A stretch of DNA of 64,000 nucleotides from positions 2,046,001 to 2,110,000 of the forward strand of contig CAUWAG010000003.1 in assembly GCA_963556695.1 (NCBI GenBank), read 5' to 3'. The DNA comes from Anthostomella pinea. Lineage: Eukaryota; Ascomycota; Sordariomycetes; Xylariales; Xylariaceae. Under the pieces are notes generated by a model that was given only the letters and a program-made list of their open reading frames with translations, made no database searches and was not told where the DNA came from. The translations under genes were made by a program, and so were the position numbers. Numbering within the stretch: position 1 is the first letter of the stretch; the number at the start of each line of letters is the position of its first letter. Positions 26,181-36,300 of the stretch are shown one piece after another.

Positions 26181-27935
26181 AAAACTACCAGCTAAACCAA
26201 TCTCCCCAATCCTTTTTCATCTCCATACTCCTCCAACTTGAGGCCGTCTCTCCTCCTCTCTACCCTTCCTCCTGTCCTCTTCTCCCATCCGATCCATTCA
26301 TTCCCTTTCTCGTCATACTTCTCCCAGACGATAGTCTCACTCATCACTGTTGACCGGAGAGAAAGAGAGGGAAAGGAGGAGAGATAATCCTTGGGCCGTG
26401 CTAGTCCAAGGGGAAAATACGGGGTCGAGTCGAGAGTCGAGATACAGGCAGGCAGAGAGGAGCAAATGATCTGTATTATTTGCTTTATTAGACAACAACC
26501 CTCCTTCTTGGCCTCCGATTGGAATTCCTCGCCATTTGCTTGACCAGGAATCTCTATTACCGCATTCCCTCCCTCCGGCTCCTCCCATCCATCTATCCCT
26601 CGCCGCTGTCAGGCCCACCAACCAATCGGTCGATATAACGTCTCCATTCCTCGGTCGAACCTCCCCTTCTCCGAACAAGACCAGGAGAGTCTCGCCTGTC
26701 TCGCCACGCAGCAGACAGTTCCATCCCATCCGCCGATTCTCCTTCGTGCCAACGGTACGAGGAATCTGACCTTGGCCCCTCACAATCAAGTGGATCGATC
26801 TATCCCCAGATATCGGCTTTTGGACTCTATCACCATAGAGTCTGGTACCGGTTCGAGGATCCCGCCCGCGAGCCCTATATGAACCCAGTCGCATCGAGGA
26901 CCGCCAACTGCTAGAAGCGTTGCTTGTGTCGAGGTACGTCAGATATTGTTGCGGCAAGAAACTCCGGGTGCTTAATCTCCCAGCTCTCAGGTGTGATTCT
27001 AATTCTTGCTCTCTCCCTGTGCAGTTACATGCCGACGGATTCCCAGTGTTCCAACGGTATACTCGGCTCTTCACGCTCGCTTCGCTCTGCGTCGAGTAGA
27101 TAGACTCGCCCTGTGGGACTCGTTAACTCGCTGTTCCCACACTCGTCCTCAGGAATCGCCCAAATTCCTGTCGATACATCGTGGCGGTAAGGGAGCCCCC
27201 AGACCCCCCTCGACCCCTCCCCGTAGCACAATTCTTCCCAGGAGCCCGGCGTCGTCGTCTGCCTCATACGTGCGGTTTGTCCAGGAACCATTGCCCATCC
27301 ATTGCCTGCCCGAGACACCAGGCAGGACAGAGATCTCTCTCGCCGCCTGCCGCCTGCCAGGAATGATTCCCCACGGATCGCTGGTCGAATGAGGTTGGGT
27401 AGTGGTGGTTCCTGGTGGCCGCGCCTCAATGCGCCTCGAGGAGTAGAGTTCGGCCAGTCCGCCTCCTGGTTCCCGGTGCCTGGCTCCTGGTTCTACTGGT
27501 TTGGTTCCTGACGCTAACGATCTCCACTTCAGACTCCATTCATCATTCGACGTTTCTTCTAAACGGCCTCCTCCCACTCCCCGGGATCGTGCCTTCCACG
27601 CCTCAACCTCAACCACGATCCGAGGCACCTATTCGGCCACCGTCATTCATTTTTCTCTCGATATTGTTCACCACCACGCTCTTTAATATTTGTAATTCAT
27701 GTCAACTGTCCAGCTGGAATAATACACTCCTTCGTCCTCCGTCTGCGACAATTCCGACCTAATACAGTCACCGACTCACTCATTCACTCGCTCAACCACA
27801 ACCAACCCAAGATTCCTGGAGAACCTGACCGTCACTCTTTCACCAACACATTCAGCATCGATCAACTTTCATAAACACAGCATCGATCAAACATCATTAT
27901 TCCGACTCGACCAATCTCACCACCACTCGATCACC
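26180..27935 (+). promoter_or_regulatory. pyrimidine-rich upstream region or long 5' leader of the cyclin gene
   Basis: Long C/T-rich runs (about 26200-26340, then 27190-27300 and 27520-27930), ending in a CAAC/TCAC-rich stretch directly before ATG 27936, which sits in a good context (CACCATGG). Such runs are typical of fungal core promoters and 5' UTRs. The transcription start cannot be read from sequence. Several upstream ATGs are present, so upstream-ORF control is possible if the leader is long. Confidence 0.4.
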
Positions 27936-29396
27936 ATGGCGTACACCACCTCCAACTCTGCTGCGGACACCGGCTACTTCGTCGAGTCTGACGAGCCCCG
28001 ACGCATCAACGTTAAGGATGCTGCGAGGATGCTGGCACGGAACCGACAAGAAATGATTGCTAATGACCTTTCTCGCTTGGCCGCAGAGGAGTATCTCGAA
28101 GATATAATGCAGCATTTGAGACATATGGAGGTCAGTTGTGCCTTTGGTTCCTACCTCTTCTCTGTTCCTCATCTCTTGGCCCAAACTCCCTCAGCATATC
28201 AAGGTTTTCCCTTGTAGTGATGCCTCAGGTACCTGTCGACTTTTGGTGTATAGATGGTATCTGCCTTGCCTTGAGTGAAGCCTTGCAGCTGGTCTGTGCG
28301 CCGGACCTGGGCTTTCCTACTCGCTCTCATACACAATATATATCCGTCATTCTCGTTACTAACAGCGGCATAGGATGAGACATTACCTGATGCCAACTTG
28401 ATCGATATGCAACGAGAGATACAATGGTTCATGCGACCGTATCTGATCGACTTTCTCATCGAGGCACACGCCGCTTTCGCGTTACTTCCCGAGACGCTGT
28501 TCCTGACCGTCAACCTCCTGGACCGCTACTGCTCGAAGCGGGTAGTATACAAGCAGCATTACCAACTCGTGGGGTGTGCTGCCCTCCTGATCGCTGCCAA
28601 GTACGGTGATAAGAAGGACCGAGTTCCTCAGATCAACGAGTTGAACAACATGTGTTGCGGGCTCTACGACTCGGGCATGTTCACGCAGATGGAAATGCAT
28701 GTGCTCAACACCCTCGAGTGGACTGTTGGTCACCCGACCGTTGACTTCTTCACCCAACTAATCGTCGCCGAGGAGGGTGATGACCGAGAGGTTGAGCACA
28801 TGGCCGCCTACATCTCCGAGATCGCGTTGTATCAACGAGACTTCGTGTCGACTAAGCCCTCGATCATGGGGCGTGCCTCGCTTGCTCTCGCACGAGCCAT
28901 TCTAGGACGCCCCGAGGTCAACGATGGGGAATGGGATCACGTCGCGAATGCTACTGTTTTGGCACTATCTCAACACTTGCACCAGCCATCGCAGAGCCTG
29001 TCGCGGAAATATACTTCACCGTACTTTTCTCGAGCATCGGTGAAACTGGCTGAGTTCCTAGCGCACCAAGCGGCCATCTCGAGACGAGCTCAACAAGCAC
29101 CGCCGTCGCCCCCGGCAGAGCCAACCCTGTCATCGAACAACTCCTATATCTACAGCACACCTCAGAAGGGATGTGGTGCGGTTCCCGGCATGGCTGAAGG
29201 CTATATGACACCTCCTATCACTCCTGAAGGCGTGTGCTATGGCGCGGTGGACCCCATGAACAGATACGTCCCCCCTCGCTGTCCAGCCACTCCCACTCCA
29301 CAGATTTCCAGTGGGGTTGGATATCAATCACACCACCAAGAGCAGCAATACGCCCCTTACTCGTACGGAGAATACAACACTCAGATGGTAGCATAA
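27936..29396 (+). CDS. G1/S-type cyclin, 405 aa, two exons
   Basis: Exon 1 is 27936-28130, the intron is 28131-28373 (243 bp, GTCAGT...GGCATAG) and exon 2 is 28374-29396; the join is in phase after Glu65. The cyclin box lies at about residues 70-200. It includes MRPYLIDFLIEAH, then LTVNLLDRYCSKR and GCAALLIAAKYGD, the canonical helix 1, 2 and 3 signatures. A second cyclin fold follows. The C-terminal ~110 residues are Pro/Ser/Gln/Tyr-rich with Thr-Pro sites (TPPITPEG), as in unstable G1 cyclins. It is most like the Cln/Puc1 group that binds Cdc28/Cdk1 at G1 entry. The intron is longer than the others here. The box has MRPYL where B-type cyclins have MRAIL, so a B-type is less likely. Confidence 0.9.
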
Positions 29397-31448
29397 CGAC
29401 AGTGCTCCAGCCATCTCCACTCCCCATGTCGAGCGGATTATTTTCGTCCTCTGCGACTCATGGCGTCATCACCACCACCACCATCATCATCACCATTTCG
29501 AGATCATCGCATGGATGTGTATCATTGAAAGCAAAAAGATTGTTGCATAAACTGACGGTTCAGGATCATCTCCGCGGCATTAGCGACTTGTTTGACTTAT
29601 ATTTTTCCCTTTTTTTTATTGTTCATACCCATGGAGCGTGCCACACTGCATCGACAACCAGACAGACTGGTTGCAACCAACAAAAAAAATGGTTATTTTG
29701 CGAGTTCGGCGTCCACCCACACCCCGAAGGTCTCGGCCGCGCCCAAATTGCCAACACCGGACACAAAAACGGCGCGACGACGAAAGCACAGCACAAGTCT
29801 AGAACGGGAGAGGCAGTATTGGGACGAAAGACTGGCGATTTCGCGAACCACATGTGGGGGATTCGAGAAAAACATGGGACACATGGGGTGACTGAGAGCG
29901 CATGCCTCACGAATGCGGCATCGCGCTGATTGCTTTCGAGACGAGAGACTGAGATCTCTATCTACCCTCCTCGCACGGTCGAGGATTTGTGAGAGGCCCG
30001 CTTGCGCTCTACCACGTCACGCACGACACGATACACAACACATCAGCTCCTCTGAAGGGAGAATTTATTAATTCTTTGCGGACGCAGTTGCTGCGGAACA
30101 CGCACTGGACGACGCCTTCGCTGGCCTATCGTTGATTGGTGACTCTACCTCCATGGTAGTTGCGTTGCCCTCCGCACGTACATAGTCAATGAAGAGTAAG
30201 AACTCTACAAACTGCCTATCATGTCTTTGAACTTGCTGTGTGTGTGGTGTTTCCGTCGCAACTCTTGTGAATCCTGTTGATTGCTCCGTGTCTTCACTGT
30301 TGGGATACCTACCCACTTCAGATAGGGGTGTTGCTACTATGCCAGTCAAATTGCTTGCATCGAACAATGTTTGCATATTCTGTCTGGGCCATCATAGGTA
30401 CTTTTGCCCTTCATCGATGTTTGTCAGACTCATACACATTTTAATATAATGAGGATACTCAATTCGCATTCTTCGTCTCCTATCTAGGAATGCTGTCTCA
30501 CTGCCCTCAGGGTCTAGAAGTCTACTAGTGATGTAATTACCACCTCCTGCTCATTGTGAACCCCGATCCTTGGATGTGGTGTCGTCGCACGGGATCAAAT
30601 GCGATGGACGATTACTGTGACTAGGGGTTCGGTTGGATATCCGGCCATGCAATACCCGCATCAAGCTCAATGGAAATGATGCATTCGTTGTACATACTTC
30701 AATTGCCTGGATACAATTCAGCTTACTAGCTAGCTATCTATACAGACACCAATGTCAGATCCTGCCCACGATGAAGCCGAGAGACTGCACATCACCCAGG
30801 TGAGTTGAAGGTTTGTGTCTGGCTTGAACCTCTTAATAACCCGGACATGCGCCCTGGTCAAGTCGTGAGAGGAACAGTCTGCGAGGTTGAGGTTGCGCGA
30901 GTCTGCTGTGTGAGCAGCTACTCGTCCTCAAGCTGTGTTGGAGATACCATGTTGGACATGTAGGTGTTGGCTCCTGGGATGATCAAATTGGGGTTGGTCA
31001 TGTCTGCGTCTATGAGCTGAGGGACGACCTTGACCTCTACCATGCGGGCTTCACCTGTGCTTAAGATAGGTAGTGGGAGGGTTTTTAGTGGAAGCTTCAT
31101 CGCGAAACCTTAAGGTAGGTATGTTCAGGAAGAAGAACATGATCTCTGAGTTCGAAAAAGAAGACGATAAAGTCGGCTCTTGCTTACTCGTAGGTTGGCA
31201 TGTGACCATCGAAGGCTGCTCTATCGATAATACATCGGTTGGCTGGAGTTATTAGTGGACCATGGACCCCAGCTAGCCCAGCCCGGTAACATACGGGTCT
31301 GAGGCTGCGTGGTGCACTGACCACCTCGGCTGGGGCGCACCTTCGCACAAACCTATCCCGAAATCAAAAAATTGTGTGAACCCCCTCCACCGCGAAATTT
31401 CCATCAAACCCTCCCAAGTCGACAGCAACCTCAGCAAAGCTCAACCCT
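29397..31448. other. intergenic region between the cyclin and ribosomal protein genes
   Basis: It contains the cyclin 3' UTR with a CAC/CAT triplet run (about 29465-29500). A MSDPAHDEAERLHITQ-like start at 30752 is followed at once by a GTGAGT donor, but no matching next exon was found. A short minus-strand frame is listed separately. Nothing else is supportable. Confidence 0.4.
30918..31100 (-). CDS. possible small minus-strand terminal exon, unknown
   Basis: A 60-codon open frame whose last ~45 codons look protein-like (MVEVKVVPQLIDADMTNPNL). Its 5' part holds a CACAG acceptor (near 31045), and a GTAAGC donor lies upstream near 31190. A spliced reading is therefore possible but too short to name. 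It may be chance. Confidence 0.2.
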   Translation of the reverse strand: MKLPLKTLPLPILSTGEARMVEVKVVPQLIDADMTNPNLIIPGANTYMSNMVSPTQLEDE

Positions 31449-31502
31449 GTGAGAGCCTCGCCAATTCCGCGCACTTCGCCTGACTAACGATATATCCGAC
31501 AG
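31449..31502 (+). other. putative 5' UTR intron of the ribosomal protein gene
   Basis: GTGAGA donor, CTGACTAAC branch-like site and CCGACAG acceptor, 54 bp, ending 33 bp before the ATG. Ribosomal protein genes of filamentous fungi often carry such leader introns. Confidence 0.5.
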
Positions 31503-31535
31503 CCAATCCCCCAATCTTTCCGACTTCAATCCAGC

Positions 31536-32529
31536 ATGGCTGACCGAGGCGGTGCCGGTGCTGACCGAGGCGGTGCTCGAGGAGGTGGTTTCGGCGCCCG
31601 AGGTGACCGCGGCGGCGATCGTGGACGTGGTCGCGGCCGTGGCCGTGGCCGACGTGGAGGCAACAAGGACAGCGAGAAGGAGTGGATGCCCGTCACCAAG
31701 CTGGGCCGTCTCGTGAAGGCTGGCAAGATCAAGAGCATGGAGGAAATCTACCTGCACTCGCTGCCCATCAAGGAGTACCAGATCGTCGACTTCTTCCTGC
31801 CTAAGCTGAAGGATGAGGTTATGAAGGTACGATACATCCAACACTGAAGACACGGAGCGCGGATTGTTGGGGGACCCAAATTCTGTCGGAGGACCGCCTT
31901 GGAACAATTGGTTGCTGGTCAATGGATGAGTGCTAATGCCGATCCCGAATGCAGATCAAGCCCGTCCAGAAGCAGACCCGTGCCGGTCAGCGAACCCGAT
32001 TTAAGGCCATCGTCATCATCGGTGACTCCGAGGGTCACGTTGGTCTTGGTATCAAGACCTCCAAGGAAGTCGCTACCGCTATCCGCGCCGCCATCATCAT
32101 CGCCAAGCTGAGCGTCATCCCCGTCCGTCGTGGCTACTGGGGTACCAACCTTGGTCTGCCTCATTCCCTGCCCGTCAAGGAGAGTGGAAAGTGCGGTTCC
32201 GTCACAGTCAGAGTATGTCCAGCAGCAGCGCCACGAACAATAAATAAAAGGGTCACTAACAGTTTTCTCAGCTCATCCCAGCCCCGCGTGGTACCCAAAT
32301 TGTCGCCTCGCCCGCCGTCAAGCGTCTCCTCCAGCTCGCTGGTGTCGAGGACGCCTACACCTCGTCTTCCGGATCCACCAAGACCCTCGAGAACACCCTG
32401 AAGGCCACGTTCGCCGCCATCTCCAACTGCTACGGCTTCTTGACCCCCAACCTGTGGACCGAGACGAAGCTGATCCGAAGTCCGCTGGAGGAGTACGCGG
32501 ACACTCTGCGGGAGGGCAAGAAGTACTAG
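31536..32529 (+). CDS. RPS2: 40S ribosomal protein uS5 (S2)
   Basis: Three exons (31536-31826, 31955-32212, 32272-32529) give 268 aa, the usual eukaryotic length. The introns are 31827-31954 (128 bp, GTACGA...TGCAG) and 32213-32271 (59 bp, GTATGT...CACTAAC...TCAG), both between codons. Residues 1-45 are an Arg/Gly-rich tail with [10 protein letters not shown] runs, as in eukaryotic S2 and a known target of arginine methylation in the family. The double-stranded-RNA-binding-like S5 N-terminal domain starts near residue 75 ([14 protein letters not shown]). The conserved [17 protein letters not shown] and the S5 C-terminal domain follow. The protein sits at the mRNA entry channel of the 40S subunit and contributes to decoding accuracy. 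Strong codon bias to C-ending codons suggests high expression. Confidence 0.97.
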
Positions 32530-33307
32530 AGAGGGAGAGAGGAAATGTGGTTCGGGCATAACGGCGTGGACTCCTTCTTTGCTTTTTTAATCGCATTGGT
32601 TGCCGGGTATCAGGCAGGCATCATGACCACGAGACCGAGGCAGCAACAATGGCACCCATGATCTGACATTCGATCGTTCCTGAATACGTGCATGGTGCTA
32701 TTGAAATTCGTCCCTACCCGACAAGGTATTTTCCGCCAAATTCGCCAGGACGAGTGTCCTGGTGCATCGGGCCCCTTCCCCTTAATTAGTTATTTTCTAC
32801 CCTTCGGCATGGCTACCCGAGCACCAGGGTGCAGTTGTGCTGCTCGAGGTGGAAACAGCACTTATTCGACCTGAATTGTCACATGCTTAGCTGCTTCAGT
32901 ACCTACTGAAGAGGGCAGTTGGCAACTGCCTGGAGGTCCTACAGTAAAGAGCGCCGAGGAAGGAGCACTACGGTTCTTGTCTTTTGTCTCGGCTCTGACG
33001 TGAATGGAATGGCGCCTTCCTCGACATTGCCACTATGATATGGGAAAGTGCAGAGGAGGAGAGACGTCTGCCATCATGCAAATCTCTCGGGGCGAGCAGC
33101 CCGTCCTCTGCTTCTCTTCTTCTCCCAACTTCATCACTCTTTTGGCCACCATCCTTCAGCCTTCACTCGCTCGCTTTTGGTGATTTTGGACTTCAATTTT
33201 GGCCCAATTTTGAACGTTCAGCTGCTACACCTCCTAATACACACTGCTCTACCCCGTCTGTCGTTTTGGTTTCTTTGGCTTGTCGAATATCCGTGCATCC
33301 TCCGACG
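32530..33307. other. intergenic, promoter of the WSC protein gene
   Basis: Contains the RPS2 3' UTR and a pyrimidine-rich leader (about 33100-33300). The downstream frame is open from 33035 but has no signal peptide until ATG 33308. Confidence 0.4.
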
Positions 33308-36300
33308 ATGCCCTCTCACTCCCCTTCTCCGCCCATAGCGAGGGTGCTCTTGGTGGCAATCCTCTTCGCCTTCGCCTTCCTCGTCTCGGCATCAGTCTCC
33401 TCAAACACTACTACGGAACCGTCTCTCGAAAAACGGCACTCTTCGCTCGACGTGGGTGAACTTGAACTGCCTGATACTCTCAACACATCCGGAACAGAGA
33501 CAGACCATGATCTTGAGAAAAGAGGTCTTATAATGGGTGGTCTGACGCACGTCGTGAACCACATATTCGGATCCATTAATCCAGGAGCAGCAGATGCACT
33601 GGTTGCCAAGGTCACGGGTGATGTCGATGGCGTGCTTGCTGCCCTCCCCCTACCGAGCGTTGAACCGTCTTCGGGCGTGCCTCTATTCACCATTGGCCAG
33701 CCTACAATGCCTCTGACAGCCCAACCTCAATCGACTGGTGTTGAACTAGGCAATCTCGCAGACAGGCTTGGGGGCCTTCTCAACGGCATCCTGCCAGAGG
33801 AAGCAGCGGGCATCATCAATTCAATCACTGCGGAGGCTCTGAACGTCGTCGCTGCTGTCCAGGCCGTAGAGACAAGTGTTGCAGTACTGGGAAACGAAGT
33901 TGCCAGCAACGAGGTTCCACCACAGAACGCCCTCGACGCGATAGGAGGGCTCATCAGCGGCTTGGATTCGCAGATCCTCCACATTGTTGATGACATCACT
34001 GGCCCTTTGACTTCGGCCATCCCAATACCAGTAGTGTCCGAACTCGCTGCGGCGATCAAGGACGAGCTCGGTAACGTTGCTGGGATCGTCGATAATCTGG
34101 TGCCGGAAGTCGGTCAACTGATCGAACAGAACGTCTGTGGCCTTACCGCCCTAGTCGACGGCGTCCTCAATACCGTCGCCGGCCTCTGTGATGGCATGTC
34201 TTCTGCTGTCTCCGAGGCTTCTACCGAGGCAACATCTCCTGCTTCCAATACGGCTGCTCCCATGACTGTTGAACCGGCTCCTTCAAGCACCGCACTACCC
34301 GGCTCGGTGGACACGACTGCGGGTGGTACAACCGCTGCTGCCACTTCTGCTTCGCCGACATTGCCCCTTTCGACGGGACCTAGCACTGGCGGCCAGGGCG
34401 CGGCCTCGACTACGCCTAACGTTGGTGGCAGTCCGACCACGCAATCGAATGCTCAGAACACCCAAGGCTCGATCTCACCTGCCTCGTCTGCAGGTGGCGG
34501 TACATTCCCCTTACCGTTACCCAGCGCTTTTTCTACTTCTGGTGGTGGTGGTACATTCCCGCTGTCCAGCGCTTCTTCTCCCTCTGGAGGTGGTGGCACT
34601 TTCCCTCTATCGACCGCTTCTTCACCCTCAGGAGGTGGCGGTACATTTCCACTATCCAGCGCTTCTTCTCCCTCAGGAGGTAGTGGTACATTCCCGCTAT
34701 CCAGCGCTTCTTCTCCCTCTGGAGGTGGTGGCACTTTCCCTCTATCGACCGCTTCTTCACCCTCAGGAGGTGGCGGTACATTTCCACTATCCAGCGCTTC
34801 TTCTCCCTCAGGAGGGGCCGGCACTTTCCCTTTGACGACGAGTGGTCCATCTAATGGTCAATCTCCTGCTACTGGTGGTGGCGGCACATTCCCTCTGTCG
34901 AGCTCGTCAAATGCCCAGTCTCTTGCTACTGGATCTTCTTCTGCTCCCACTGGAGGCGGCGGTACGTTCCCTCTATCGACCTCGTCAAATGGTCAGTCTT
35001 TTGCTACTGGATCTTCTTCTGCCCCCACCGGAGGCGGCGGCACATTCCCTCTATCGAGTTCATCGAATGCCCAGTCTCTTACTACTGGGTCTGTTTCCAC
35101 TCCCACTGGAGGTAGTTACACATTTGCCCTTTCAAGTGCTTCGTCAAGCGGTCCGTCGAATGGTCAATCTCCTGCTGCCGGGTCTGCTTCTGCTCCCACG
35201 GGAGGCGGCGGTACATCCCCCCTGTCGAGTGGTTCGTCGAGTGGTTCGTCCAACGGCCAGTCTCCTGCTACCGGGGGTGCGTCCGCTCCCACTGGAGGTG
35301 GTGGTACATCCCCTCTATCGAGCTCGTCAAATGGCCAGTCTGTTACTACTGGGTTTGCTTCTGCTCCGGCTGGGGGTAGTTATACATTTTCTCTTCCCAG
35401 TGGTTCGTCAAATGGTCCGTCGAATAGTCAGTCTCCTGCTACAGGGTCTGCTTCTGCTCCCACCGGAGGTGTTGGTGCATCCGCCCTTTCGAGTGGCTCG
35501 TCGAATGGCCAGTCTCCTGCCACGGGAGGTGCCTCTTCTCCCACCGGAGCTGGTGATACATCCCCTCTGTCGAGTAGTTCGTCAAATGGGCAATCGCCGG
35601 CTACTGGAGGTGGTGGTGCATCCCCTCTTTCGAGTGGTCCGTCCAACGGCCAGTCTCCTGCTACTTCAGGATCATCCCAGGCGAATCCACAAGGTACAAA
35701 CGGTCAGACGTCGGCTGTGCCCAACGCAGGTGGTACTGGTCAGTCAACGACGCCTAACACTGGTGGTAACGGTCAACCACCTAGTGCATCTAATGCTGCC
35801 GGTTCTGCGACACCAGGCGCCGCCACACCTACGGGTGCATCGCCTACCGCATTGAGTTCTCTTCCTTCCATGACTGATTCTGCACAGCCACGCGTCGTCG
35901 GGACGGCCACAGCAACTGGTGGTGGGGGTCCACAAACCTGCAACTGTCCCAATGCTAGCTCTCCTGCTCCCTCGGGGAACCCGGGTGCTCAAGGTCCATG
36001 CCCCGGCTCTGGCTACACTTGTGATGATTGCCTCGACGGGTGGTTCTGTCCACCACCGCAAACACCTGCGCAAGCAGCTCCGTGTGGTTACGGCTGGCCA
36101 TGTGCTCATTGTGATGGAGGTTGGTTCTGTGTCCCTATGCCGACTCCTGCTCCTGGCACCTGTGCAGGTTCCAGCGGGCCAACAAGCAATAGCCCTGGAA
36201 CTATCACATCTTCGATCCCTTCATCCACCGTTACTATATCGCAACCCGGCCCCACCTCGCCACCGGGAGGTTCTGGATCAAACTCACCACCACCAGTGAC

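Noticed and set aside
26337..27074. 245-codon minus-strand frame upstream of the cyclin
   Set aside because: It is the complement of a pyrimidine-rich leader; the translation is Arg/Gly/Ser-rich with no domain and no splice or start context.
33035..33307. Upstream in-frame extension of the WSC protein (91 codons)
   Set aside because: It would bury the signal peptide and is Ser/Pro/Leu-rich translation of a pyrimidine-rich leader; the secreted start at 33308 fits better.
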